A stretch of DNA of 64,000 nt, from positions 682,001-746,000 of the forward strand of contig NC_054391.1 of the NCBI RefSeq assembly GCF_001625195.1, given 5' to 3'. Below the pieces are notes generated by a model. That model did no database searches and had not been told where the DNA came from. It was given only the letters and a program-made list of their open reading frames with translations. Positions within the stretch are counted from its first letter, which is position 1; each line of letters begins with the position of its first letter. Position numbers and translations under genes: made by a program. The DNA is from Drechmeria coniospora. Lineage: Eukaryota > Ascomycota > Sordariomycetes > Hypocreales > Ophiocordycipitaceae. Of this stretch, positions 24,311 to 37,177 are shown piece by piece.

Positions 24311-26215
24311 TTATCCTCGTCGATGATCCTTCTCCTCGCGGCGGAACGAATCCCAGGACGCCTCGTCCGTGCCGTTGGGCCGGCTCGCCCTCTGGAAGCT
24401 GATGTCGAGCCCCTCAATCTCGACGACGGGCAGCACGGCCGACACGTCGACCTCGTATCCATCGGCGTACCAGTGGTCCAAGTACCGTGGCTGGTCGACA
24501 AAGTCGGCATGGAGCGTCCGCAGCTGCCGGAGCGCGCGACCCGAGATCTGGTCCACGCTGTGGGCGTGACGGAGCGCGAGGAACGACTCGCCCGCCTGGC
24601 TGCGCAGCGAGTCCTGCACCGCCGCGGGCAAGAGGCCGGCCTTGAAGAGGAGCAGGTCGTACTGCAGCAGCGACGCCTTGCCGTGCCACGACCCGCCCTT
24701 GGTCGCCCGGTGGTGCAGCCCGACGAGGGCGGTGATGGCCCCGATGCAGCCCGTGCCGTAGTCCGAGATGGGGAACGGCGGCACGACGGGCTCGTCGAGT
24801 CCCATGAACTTGCCCTGCTCCCACGCGACGCCGCTCACCTGCAGGGTCGGCGACGACGGTCAGTGACGACGGGCGGTCGAGGGCGGCATTTGCTGAGGGA
24901 GTTTCGTGGAGGGTAGACGTACGCAATCGGCAATCTGCTGCCAGCCGGGCCGGCTCGCCCACTCGCCCTCGTAGCCGAAGCAGTTTTCGCTGACGTAGAC
25001 GATGCCCCTGCCTCGCCTCGCCGCGAGGGCCGACAGCGCCGTCGCGCCGTACCCGAGCTTCTCGAGCGCGCCGGGCCGGTAGCCGTCGACGACCACGTCG
25101 GCCTCGGCGAGGAGCTTCTCAAACGTCGCCCTGCCCTCGGCCGTCTTCAGGTCGAGGTCCGTCGTGTGCTTGCCCATGTTGCCGTCGACCTGGAAGAAGG
25201 GCACGTCGCTGAGGTGCGGGCTCGTCACCTTGAGCACGTCGGCGCCATACTCGGCGAGGATGCGAGCGATGACGGGGCCGGCAATGATGCGGCAGAGCTC
25301 GAGCACCTTGATGCCCGAGAGCAGTCGGTCGTCGCCCCTGTCGGCGAGAGGGACCTTGGGGGTGCCGTCTTCGAGGCCAACGACGGACCACGGCGGCAGC
25401 GCCCAGTTGACGGATCCCTGGCGGACAGAGGGTCATAAGCGATGCCCACGGCTCGACGGTGAAGCGGCATGCACCTACGTGTGGCGTCCGTAGAAACTCT
25501 TCGTGCTTGAAGGCCTTGACGCCGGCCTGTCGGTTCCGCGAGTTCATCGACTCGAGCTCGTCGACGGTGAACCTCTGCACGGCCGGCTCGATGACGGCGA
25601 CGATGTCGTCGTGCGTCGCGAGCTCGGGCCGGTGCGAGTCGAGGCCAATCATGCGCAGCGTCGTCGACGCCTCGAGCGAGCCGTGGATGTGATAATACTC
25701 GCCCTTGTCGGCCGTCGCGTAGAGGTTGGCCGACATGCGGCGGTACGGGTTCGATTGCGCCTGGAAAAGGTCCGTGTCTGGCGCGCCAGGGGGGGGGTTC
25801 AGCGAGAAGCTGCCGGGGCGGGCTTGTCAACCATTCTTGACGAACCTTTGAGCAACGACCGGACGTTGTCGTCGAGCTTGCCGAGGCCACCGACGCGGGC
25901 GAGGTAGGCCTGGAAGAGAAAGGCCGTCGTCTTCTCCTGGTCGACGCGAATCCTGCCGACCTTGCCGGCGCCCTCTCGCTGATCGGCCAGCAGAGAGGCG
26001 ATGCTGCCCTCGATGGCCTTTAGCGCGGCCGTCGTCTCCGTCTCCTTGAAGGGGATGAAGAAGTACGGCTGATCCCGTTTGGCGGTGAAGTCGACATGGC
26101 TCTTCCTCGCCTCGGCCTCGCGCGGCAGCGAGAGAGGGTCGACGAGGGAGAAGAGGAGGTCAAAGATTCGCGAGCTCTCGGCCACGCAGCTGTAGGCCTT
26201 TTCGTCCGATCCCAT
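24311..26215 (-). CDS. CoA-transferase family III (CaiB/BaiF) protein
   Basis: This is a family III acyl-CoA transferase of about 563 residues. Introns at about 25778-25845, 25418-25478 and 24839-24922 join four exons in frame. The core reads GIKVLELCRIIAGPVIARILAEYGADVLKVTSP, then PFFQVDGNMGKHTTDLDL, ADVVVDGYRPGALEKLGYG, and SDYGTGCIGAITALVGLHHRA, all characteristic of the CaiB/BaiF fold. An N-terminal half (MGSDEKAYSCVAESSRIFDLL ... NLYATADKGEYYHIHGSLE) precedes it, as in long fungal members. The usual catalytic Asp of the family should lie near QVDGNMGKHTTDLDL. The gene shares a 520-base divergent promoter with the alpha/beta hydrolase. In context it may activate the ring-cleavage product (3-oxoadipate) or the aromatic acid itself; both are inference, since the classic 3-oxoadipate CoA-transferase belongs to family I. 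Confidence 0.83.
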
Positions 26216-26735
26216 GGCGGCTGCGACGACGGACGACGACGGATGTGCCGCTGATGAAGGAGCGAGGTTATCGTGGGCAACGAGCTACGGGGGCAGCGGT
26301 GAGTGGAGAGGGGACGAGGCGCGGCAAGGCTGAAGCTGAAGCCCCTGTACGAGTACGCAGGCACCTGGAACCCGCTGTAAATTTGGGTGACATAGCGGCC
26401 ACGCGGCTGCCCAGGTAGTTTCTACAGCCTATGAAGGGAGGTGAATCAGCACTTGGATAGCACCATTACGCCGTTTTATAGTGCGCTGCAGCATGTCATG
26501 CACTGTAACGTCACCTGCGACTCTGTACGTGTTAATACACCAGTACAGTATATTTCACAACACCAGGCAGCTAGCCCGCTCCGCATCATACTAAATACCG
26601 ATCACAGGACAGGTGCTGGCCCTCTTCCTTTACCAACCACCCTCCATCCTCCATCCTGTATTCGTCCCTCCATCCTCCAGCCTGTATTCGTCCCTCCATC
26701 CCTCCGTCCAGATTCTTGCAGCCAAGCTACGAGAC
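26216..26735. promoter_or_regulatory. Divergent promoter between CoA-transferase and alpha/beta hydrolase
   Basis: This is a 520-base bidirectional promoter space. The hydrolase leader is pyrimidine-rich and contains an imperfect tandem repeat of CCTCCATCCT/CCTGTATTCGTCCCT at 26640-26705. No specific operator could be assigned. Confidence 0.45.
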
Positions 26736-27742
26736 ATGCCGCTCCTAAAAGTCCAAGGTCATGACCTGTTCTACAGCCTGACGCCCGCCGAGGCGGACAG
26801 CACGCCGAAGAATGTGACGATTCTCTTCATCCACGGGCTCGGCTCGTCACACTCGTACTACGCATCCATGACCCCTTCTCTCGCGCAACAGGGCTACGCG
26901 TGCTTGGCCTTTGACACGCCAGGTAGACGGGCCTCGGGCGTCGTGACGGATGCCGTTTGTTGAGCGTTGACTGACGAGCGCGCAGGGAGCGCTCTATCCG
27001 CCCACCGGGGCGAGGACGTCGACGCCGAGACGATTGCCGCCATCGCCGGGGACCTCCTCTCGGCGCTCAAACTAGACTCGAAGCGAATCGTCGCCGTCGG
27101 ACACTCAATGGGCGCCATCGTCGTCAGCGAGCTTGCGCTACGCTTCGACCTTCTTGGCGCCGTCATGATCGGGCCCGTCAACCCGTCCGATGCGCTCTTT
27201 GACGCCCGCATAGAGATGGTCCAGAGCGGTAGGCACAGGCTCGAATCGACGCCGCCACGAGCTGGTCGCTGGCTGACGACGACTCGTTCCAGGGGGCATG
27301 GAAGCCGTGGCCAAGTGGGTGCCCTCGGTGGCCACGGGGCCCAAGGCGACGGCGACGCACAAGGCCTTCATCCGAGCACTGCTCCTCGCCCAGACGGCCG
27401 AGGGATACATGTCCTTGTGCCGCACGATTGCGCGCGCACCTCGGCCGCGATACGCCGACATGGGCTGTCCGCTTCTCATCGTCGCCGGATCCCACGACAA
27501 GACGTGTCCCTTGTCCGGATCCGAGGCCATCCTCGCGAGGTACGTCTGCCCAGTTCACGCGCATGGGGCGAGGGCCGAATGGCTTCTAACCGTCACGGCT
27601 CGGCAGCTGGGGCGTCGACGAGAATCGAAAACGGCTCGTCGTGCTCGACGGCGTCGGTCACTGGCATTGCGTCGAGGCGGCCGAGGAGGTGCTCGAGCAG
27701 GTGGCAGGATTCGCGAACAAAGTCGCGGCCGAAGCCACGTGA
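26736..27742 (+). CDS. Alpha/beta hydrolase, 3-oxoadipate enol-lactonase-like
   Basis: This is an alpha/beta hydrolase of about 270 residues. Introns are about 26923-26985, 27229-27292 and 27540-27606. The oxyanion segment is ILFIHGLGSSHSYYASM, the nucleophile elbow is VAVGHSMGAIVVSEL, the acid lies in LLIVAGSHDKTCP and the His in DGVGHWHCVE, so the full Ser-Asp-His triad is present. The HGLGSS and short cap resemble PcaD-type 3-oxoadipate enol-lactone hydrolases, which fits a catechol ortho-cleavage route; other ester or C-C bond hydrolases cannot be excluded. The last exon (27607-27742), which includes the stop codon, is copied several times directly downstream (see the repeat at 27660-28340). 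Confidence 0.82.
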
Positions 27743-28340
27743 GCGACCACTTGGCGAGCCGCGGTTCAGAGCACGGTTGATGCGAAGGTCGAGGAGGTGC
27801 TCGAGCAGGTGGCAGGATAAGCGCTCACAAGCTGCGGCCGACGCCACGTGAGCGACCACGAGGCGAGCCGCGGGTCAGAGCACGGTTGATGTGAATTTCG
27901 CTTCGGCTCGAGGGCGTCGGTCACGGGCATGGCGTCGAGGCGGTCGAGGAGGTGCTCGAGCAGGTGGCAGGATTCGCGAACAAAGTCGCGGCCGAAGCCA
28001 CGTGAGCGACCACTTGGCGAGCCGCGGTTCAGAGCACGGTTGATGTGAAGGTCGAGGAGGTGCTCGAGCAGGTGGCAGGATAAATAAGCGCTCACAAGCT
28101 GCGGCCGACGCCACGTGAGCGACCACCACGAGGCGAGCCGCGGGTCAGAGCACGGTTGATGTGAATTTTGCTTCGGCTCGAGGGCGTCGGTCACGGGCAT
28201 GGCGTCGAGGCGGTCGAGGAGGTGCTCGAGCAGGTGGCAGGATTCGCCCTCACAAAGCTGCGGCCAACGCCACGTGAGCGACTACGAGGCGAGCCGCGGT
28301 TCGGAGCACGGTTGAGGTGAATTTCGCTTCAGCAAACCAT
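27660..28340 (+). repeat. Higher-order tandem repeat derived from the 3' end of the hydrolase gene
   Basis: Five copies of a unit beginning GAGGAGGTGCTCGAGCAGG start near 27682, 27790, 27948, 28056 and 28220. They alternate in two forms. Form A continues as the hydrolase coding end (GGATTCGCGAACAAAGTCGC ... CCACGTGAGCGACC). Form B continues GGATAAGCGCTCACAAGCTG. Each is followed by GAGCCGCGG(T/G)TCAGAGCACGGTTGA. The order is A B A B, then a hybrid last copy, with a higher-order period of roughly 260-270 bases. The first copy is the real end of the hydrolase CDS, so the array arose by tandem duplication of the gene's 3' end and flank. Confidence 0.85.
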
Positions 28341-28357
28341 GGGCTACTTCGTCGCCG

Positions 28358-28933
28358 CTACGTCCTCGGTGCCGTGATGGCCGCCGTATCCTGCAAAGAT
28401 GACTCTTGCGTCAGTCCGTTGCCGAAACGCCACGACAGAGGATGGGGAGCGGCCGGGACGAGACCTACCAGGTACACTTGATAGAACTTCATCCGCCATC
28501 GTCCGTCCGCTGCCGACTTGACAAGCTCGGCTCGAGCGGCCCAGTCGACGTCGGGCTTGCCGCCGCTCTTGAGGCCGAGGGAGACGACGCCGTAGATGAA
28601 GAACTCGTGGGCGCCGCTCGCAAAGGGAACTATCTTGGAAATCGTATGCCGCCGACTGTCGACCGCCGTCCACATGGCCATCCTCGCCGGGAGGATCTCT
28701 TTTTCGCCGCACGTCAGCAGCGTCGGACCCGGCCACGCAGAGGGACTCGTACCGTCGCGACCCCGGCACCGCTTCGATGCCATGATAAAGGTTGCCTCCT
28801 CCGTGAGCATGTCGACGTACTGCTCGTGCGCTCCGGCCGTGTCCGAGACTCGATAAAAGGCCTCGAAGAACTGGACGATGTCGGCATCGACCGACACGTT
28901 GGGCGGATACTCTGCCTTGTACGGGCTGGCCAT
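28358..28933 (-). CDS. SnoaL-like (NTF2-fold) protein
   Basis: This protein is about 147 residues after removing two introns (28699-28752, 54 nt; 28391-28468, 78 nt). Both introns are multiples of three and lack in-frame stops, so the unspliced frame also reads through as 191 residues; the introns carry proper GT/AG ends and the first a CTGAC branch site. The protein shows VDADIVQFFEAFYRVSDTAGAHEQYVDMLTEEATFIMASK, then MAMWTAVDSRRHTISKIVPF and MKFYQVYLDTAA, the pattern of fungal SnoaL-like NTF2-fold proteins. Members act as cyclases, isomerases or small hydroxylase partners. In this cluster it could supply an isomerase or lactone-handling step that no other gene covers; that is inference only. 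Confidence 0.72.
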   Translation of the reverse strand: MASPYKAEYPPNVSVDADIVQFFEAFYRVSDTAGAHEQYVDMLTEEATFIMASKRCRGRDGTSPSAWPGPTLLTCGEKEILPARMAMWTAVDSRRHTISKIVPFASGAHEFFIYGVVSLGLKSGGKPDVDWAARAELVKSAADGRWRMKFYQVYLVGLVPAAPHPLSWRFGNGLTQESSLQDTAAITAPRT

Positions 28934-32124
<3,191 letters not shown>

Positions 32125-32988
32125 ACGAACCCATTCTCTTGCCCCGTCCCTCACGTGGCCACTGCTCGTTGTTGTTTTCATGCCGCGGCAGGTCCGTCGA
32201 TGACTTGGTCCACGACTTTTCTGTACATGGCACGCATGGTGATGCTCGTTCGACATGACCGCCACCACGAATGGCCGCCACCTTTTATTCCTGCCGTCTT
32301 GACACTCCTCTTGACTCCAAGTCCCTGTATGTTGGAGGGGGTGACTCCAGAGGGCTCTCCGTTCCGGACGCGCCGGTCGGTAGCCCGCCGTGGCTCAACA
32401 TCAACACGGCGTACATGCGTCATGGTCGTCATGATCACACCAAGTTGTTGGCACGTTTGGTGACCCATAAAAAAGCATGCTTTTTCTGAATGTCTCGGAG
32501 GTTCTCGATACCAAGCAAGGCCAGCTCCGTTGCAATGAGGTGCTTGGACCCCATGGGATAACCGGACCGACCTGTTCTTTGGGAGGGACGAGATGTTGGG
32601 TCGCCGTATGATCGGTAAAGACTACATTGCTGTAGATAGGTGGATGGCAGGACATCCGGTTCGATGACTACATTTCATAGCTTGCGCCGATGTTTTTTGC
32701 CATCTTGAGTCTAGTGTCCTGACCTGTTGTTGCTTTTCCCTCTCCATCGTCGCATTTGCCCGGGACTCTCCAGGCGCTCCACCAAAGGATGGCTGATCGA
32801 TCGATGACGTGGTACCCGAAGACGTCATCCATCGTCCATTGCATGTGGATCGCAGACTCAAAACCATGCTACAATCCTGGGTACGTCGAATGCCCGTCGA
32901 TGTTTCTCCGACTTTTGCGCATAGAATGTAGCGAGCACGGCGGAATATTGGGTCGACAATCGAAGCTGATCACACTGCCGCCGGGAAG
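32125..32988. other. Intergenic
   Basis: This is the stretch between two plus-strand genes. No coding frame of quality, repeat or RNA gene was seen. Confidence 0.45.
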
Positions 32989-33974
32989 ATGAAGGACCAA
33001 CACACAGTCGTTGAAGAGTTCCATGAACTTGTCAACATGACAGCGTCGGAGCTCGAAACGTGGCTCCAGTCGAACCAATCGCAGGCGGCCGGCTGGTTCA
33101 AGAACGAGGGCCATGGCGAATCCGTCGGCCACGAGAGCGGCGGTCACATTCTCGACATCCTCAAGTCGAACCCCCAAAAGAAGGCGGAGAATTACAGCGA
33201 GGAGCAGGTGCAGCATATGCGAAAGGTCGTGTCGTACTGGTAGGTTGCGCGTACTCTGCCGAGGTCAGTGCCATCCCGTCTGCATCTTGTTGACACCGGC
33301 ATCATAGCAAGAGACACCTTGCACGGGAGGCAAGAGGCCACGGTGGAAAGTCGGCCGCCGAGGTCAAAAAGACCAAGTCTTATGCCTCGCTGAAGAACTG
33401 GGGACATGACCTCCTCAAGAAGAGAAAGGCGTCCAAGGGTGCGACGGACAATGGAAACGACAGGTCGGATGGTGGCCAAGAGCACACGGGGGATAAGAGA
33501 AAGGCGCCGAGCGACTCTACCAAGGAAAGCAAGAAGCGGGAGACGGAGCAGGGCAAGGCTGGCGACGGCAAAGCTGGGACCGAGGGTGCCGAGGAACCCT
33601 CCGAAGACAGTGCTGAATCCGAGTCCGAGTCAAACGGAAAGGGGACGAGCAAGAACCAAGACGGCAAGGATGAGGAGGAAGAGTCGAGAAGCGACTCGAG
33701 CGTGGACAGGCCAGCCAACGGCCCCGAGGTCGGCGAAACCGTGAGCTGGAACTGGGGCAGCGGCGAGGCACATGGAAGAGTGCTGCATGTCAAGGAAGAA
33801 AAGTGAGCTTCTCCCCAAGCTCCGAAAGCAATGCAGACGCTGACCGGGGAAAGGACGACGATTACAACAAAGAATGGGAACCGCGTGAGCCGCTCTGGTG
33901 ACGCCGAGGATCCGGCCGTTGTGCTCGACACGGGGAGGTCCAAGGCCGTCAAGTCCGCCCACGAGCTCCACTAG
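32989..33974 (+). CDS. DUF3140 plus hypervirulence-associated Tudor-like (DUF2945) two-domain protein
   Basis: This is a protein of about 288 residues from three exons (introns about 33240-33307 and 33803-33853). The N-terminal ~130 residues match DUF3140: EEFHELVNMTASELETWLQSNQS, GGHILDILKSNP, HMRKVVSYCKRHLARE and SYASLKNWGHDLLKK. A long Lys/Glu/Ser-rich linker follows. The C-terminus, GETVSWNWGSGEAHGRVLHVKEEK then ITTKNGNRVSRSGDAEDPAVVL, matches the HVA1 TUDOR (DUF2945) domain, a small barrel often found as a stand-alone protein. Both domains have been linked to nucleic-acid or chromatin-type binding by annotation only. The splice joining at SYC-KRHL and the second intron restore the conserved frames exactly, which supports the model. 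Confidence 0.8.
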
Positions 33975-34935
33975 ACCGTTCCATCAAGGGTGTCGTCATG
34001 GGATGGCGTGCTGAATGGGATGTCGACCTTGTTCTTGATGCAGAGCAGCATCTGTTGGGACAGTCTTGAATCTGTTGGGACAGTCTTCGTCGGCCGTTGG
34101 CGTTGTTGGACTGTCGAGGGGATTCGTCCTGTGATTTACCTACCACCTTGTTTCCCCATGTTAGCGCAAATAATCAAGAAATGACACCGTCAACGTATTT
34201 ACCATGCAGAAGGCTTCACGTCGTTCCGCCAGCCGAGGCCATCAAGGCAGGATAATCAACCGTCGACGACACGAGAATGACGAACAACGCACACCCCATG
34301 CCTTGCACTTGGTGGTCCCAGAGATCTGTCGTGAATTCGGCATTTCCTGCCTTTGGCTCGTGATTAGGAACGGGTTCGGGAGTGATACAGGGTCGGCCCT
34401 GATTGCCTGACATGCATGCAGAGGATGAATTTTCGAGGTATGCGGGAGGGCATATTGGGATTCTGCCAGGTCACATTGGTCGTACTATATCTGTGCAGTG
34501 CAGTTGCTTGTATAATTTGTATGGAGTACGGATACTCCGTACTCCGTAGATACGGGAGTATTAGAACATTGGTACCAGTACTGCAAGTGTGCTGTACCTG
34601 TGCCGGTCCGGCAAGTATTACTACAAGGAATAGATCGCCATTCCTAAGCGGGAGTCCCCGTGCGCCCCACACATCCAACCAGGAGGAGGCTCTTACTGTA
34701 AGTACTTACAAACAGTACTTACTTATTGTACGGAGAACACACCTATTACTCAAGTACTTACTGTACTTACTTGAGTGTCCGCTGTCAGCTTCGCCCCACT
34801 TCCCCTAAATACTGTAAGCCTCAGGCTGAAACATACATCTTGACAAATGTGTGGATGATGGCTTCCGTTTCAACCTTCACCGACACCACACGCACGTAGG
34901 AGAGCCGTGCTGTCGACAGGCAAGATTCCTTCGTC
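33975..34935. other. Intergenic with TACTCCGTA-type motifs
   Basis: A direct duplication of ATCTGTTGGGACAGTCTT lies at 34050-34087. Positions 34518-34558 read GGAGTACGGATACTCCGTACTCCGTAGATACGG, a dense cluster of the window-wide palindrome. Positions 34690-34775 repeat AGTACTTAC. No gene was recognised. Confidence 0.5.
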
Positions 34936-35730
34936 ATGAACCACGATCCACCATGTGAGCTCGTCCCCTATCCTCCGTCTGCAGCATTTGCATGTCTGGG
35001 AGGCGAGCTGAGCCGAGCCGACTGCAGGATTGAGCCCTCGATTCGCATGCGGCGTGCCATTCACGCCGGCGACACCCTCCTCGTCCAGCGTATCCTCAAG
35101 TCCAACCCCTCCCTCCTGCACAATCCTGACGCCTCCCTCATCGGCCTCTCCAACTCGAACCTGCACCTCGCCGCGTCCCTCGGCCACAGGGAAATCTGCG
35201 AGACGCTCCTCGACGCCGGCCACGAGGATCCCTGTCCGGCCCTCAACGAGAACCACCAGACGGCGCTGATGCTCGCCGCCGAAGCCGGCCATTCCGACGT
35301 GGTCCACCTTCTGTGCGAGTACGACTGCGACGTCATCCTCCGCCGCGACGTCCGCGGTCGGGACGCCATCATGGAGGCCAGCAAGGGCGGCCACGACACG
35401 ATACTCCAGCTGCTGCTCACCTTTGTCCCCGGCGGCGCCTACGACGCCGTCCAGAGGGCCGATGCGGATGGCAACACGGCCCTGCACTTTGCCAGCAGCA
35501 ACGGAAACCTTCTCGGCCTTCGCACCCTCCTCGCCGCCGGTGCCGACGTGGAGAGACGCAACGTCTGGAACTGGACCCCTGCGGCGTACAGCGCCACCGT
35601 CCAGGCCGAGGTCTACCTCAAGGGCCTGGTGACTGAAGGGGTGGGAAGGCGGCAGCACACCAAGGACGTGGACCCGACCAAGAAAGGTGGTGCCGTTCGG
35701 ATGGTGCAGCAGGACAGCGACGGCGATTGA
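34936..35730 (+). CDS. AVO2: Ankyrin-repeat protein, Avo2-like TORC2 subunit
   Basis: This is a single-exon protein of 264 residues. After a short leader it reads EPSIRMRRAIHAGDTLLVQRILKSNPSLLHNPD, which resembles the start of yeast Avo2 (EPSVRLREAI...), followed by ankyrin units: SNSNLHLAASLGHREICETLLDAG, NHQTALMLAAEAGHSDVVHLLCEY, GRDAIMEASKGGHDTILQLLL, GNTALHFASSNGNLLGLRTLLAAGADV and NWTPAAYSATVQAEVYLKGLV. Avo2 is a non-essential subunit of the TORC2 kinase complex at the plasma membrane. The N-terminal ~30 residues (CELVPYPPSAAFACLGGEL) are outside the similarity, and a GTGAGC donor right after codon 6 leaves room for an alternative leader. Generic ankyrin protein is the fallback. Confidence 0.75.
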   Translation: MNHDPPCELVPYPPSAAFACLGGELSRADCRIEPSIRMRRAIHAGDTLLVQRILKSNPSLLHNPDASLIGLSNSNLHLAASLGHREICETLLDAGHEDPCPALNENHQTALMLAAEAGHSDVVHLLCEYDCDVILRRDVRGRDAIMEASKGGHDTILQLLLTFVPGGAYDAVQRADADGNTALHFASSNGNLLGLRTLLAAGADVERRNVWNWTPAAYSATVQAEVYLKGLVTEGVGRRQHTKDVDPTKKGGAVRMVQQDSDGD

Positions 35731-36470
35731 GGGACCCGGACACCCGAGGCAAGCACATGGTCGGGCCATGGACGGCACGTGGCGTCGTCGAGGTGCCTCT
35801 ACCTATTGAATGAGATCTCCTTGCCAATCGTCAGCCGATGACCCGTCGGTCACGATTACCCCACCGACTTGGCTTTGCTGCCGGGTGTTGGCATGACCTT
35901 GGTGTGATGCACTGGAACGGGAGCGAATGGACCCATGACGACGATGCAATCTCCCCAACGCGCATGACGCAGGCTCACGGTCCGGAGATGCTGGACAAGG
36001 ACTCGACCGACCACGTCGGTGTGTCCGGATGAACGTCGCAGGTCGACGGTGCCGACATGCAAACGGACGACGAGGACGACGAACCATCCGTTCGATTCGG
36101 ATGACAGGACAGTCGAGACCAATCGAACATGTGTCATCGAATCGAAGCCAGCGACGACATGAACCCAGACGAAGCTGAGAATGGCCATGCTGGCTCACGC
36201 GTGAGGCGGTCAAGACGAGACCGACCAAACGGAGCATGGCGAGAGTCGTTCACATCCGCTCGGTGGCACGAATGAATCATGCCAGATTGCGAGGTCCACG
36301 AACCCTCGAATGGCCCATCATATCCCGCCCCCCCTCCTCTCCTCTCGTCTCCCCCGTCCCCCTTCCCGGACGGACTTCTTGCTACCCTCCAAAACTCGCA
36401 GAGGAATCGGTGGTCATACGACAGCCTACCTTTGTGGTTCTGCAGCCGTCAACGCCAGGAGGTATACTCT
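35731..36470. other. Intergenic
   Basis: Several overlapping short frames occur without coding signs. The last 150 bases before 36471 are C/T-rich (CCCCTCCTCTCCTCTCGTCTCCCCC near 36330) and fit a fungal promoter/leader. Confidence 0.4.
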
Positions 36471-37110
36471 ATGCCTGCAACGCCTCCCGTGCAAAGTAGG
36501 ACTATCGAGGTTGACGTCGACTTTCTTCCCGCCCCAGCGACGAAGCTCATCGTCACGCAGTACCTCGAGGCCAGCCAGGATCCCCCTTATTGGGCGTGCA
36601 TCGTGGTTGGCGCATTCCTCGATTGCCAAGAGCGCGTCATCTGGAGCACCGAGTTGTTTGCTGCCCAGCTTGACATCCAGCTCGAGTCTGACGAGGAGGA
36701 GACGGCGAGCGAATCGGATGCCGGCGAGGACGACGACTACGAGACATCTTCAGGTCCGTCATCCCCATCAGCGCGTCTTCGCTCGCCTCTGTCCGTGGCG
36801 GCTAGTCGGCATGCCGTGGTTGACGATGGCCGCTCCACCCGTCACGTTTGACAAGAGCACAGCCGGCTGACGTGCAAGCGCAGTCCATTCTGCCAACGAC
36901 GAGAGGGTCGAAAGTCAACAGGCTCATCCTGTTCACCGGCAGCCGTCATTGGATCGGCCGGCATACTTTTACGCGCCACCCACCATCTTCAGCATCGATC
37001 CGCCGAGGTTTTGGGATCCCGTGCATCAAGGCCCGGTTCCAGGATACTGGCAAGCCTCCTTTGACGACGCCGCCGACCGCTGGGTTCACACCTGGCACCC
37101 TATTCCTTGA
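36471..37110 (+). CDS. Hypothetical protein, two exons
   Basis: This is a protein of about 169 residues with one intron (about 36754-36883, CTGAC branch site). Exon 1 encodes MPATPPVQSRTIEVDVDFLP ... APATKLIVTQYLEASQDPPYWACIVVGAFLDCQERVIWSTE and ends in an acidic run (LESDEEETASESDAGEDDDYETSS). Exon 2 gives VHSANDERVESQQ and then RPAYFYAPPTIFSIDPPRFWDPVH and GYWQASFDDAADRWVHTWHPIP. The Trp/Pro/Tyr-rich tail is of coding character and the splice restores it in frame, but I do not recognise a family. It ends only 67 bases before the next start. Confidence 0.6.
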
Positions 37111-37177
37111 AGCAGCCACGACGATCACGCTGACGGGTGCCCAATCCGCCGCAGCCCCTTCGATCGACTTCAGCATC

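Noticed and set aside
27766..28200. Repetitive minus-strand frame with duplicated LSCHLLEHLLD blocks, at first sight a repeat protein
   Set aside because: The periodicity comes from the DNA-level tandem duplication of the hydrolase 3' end on the other strand.
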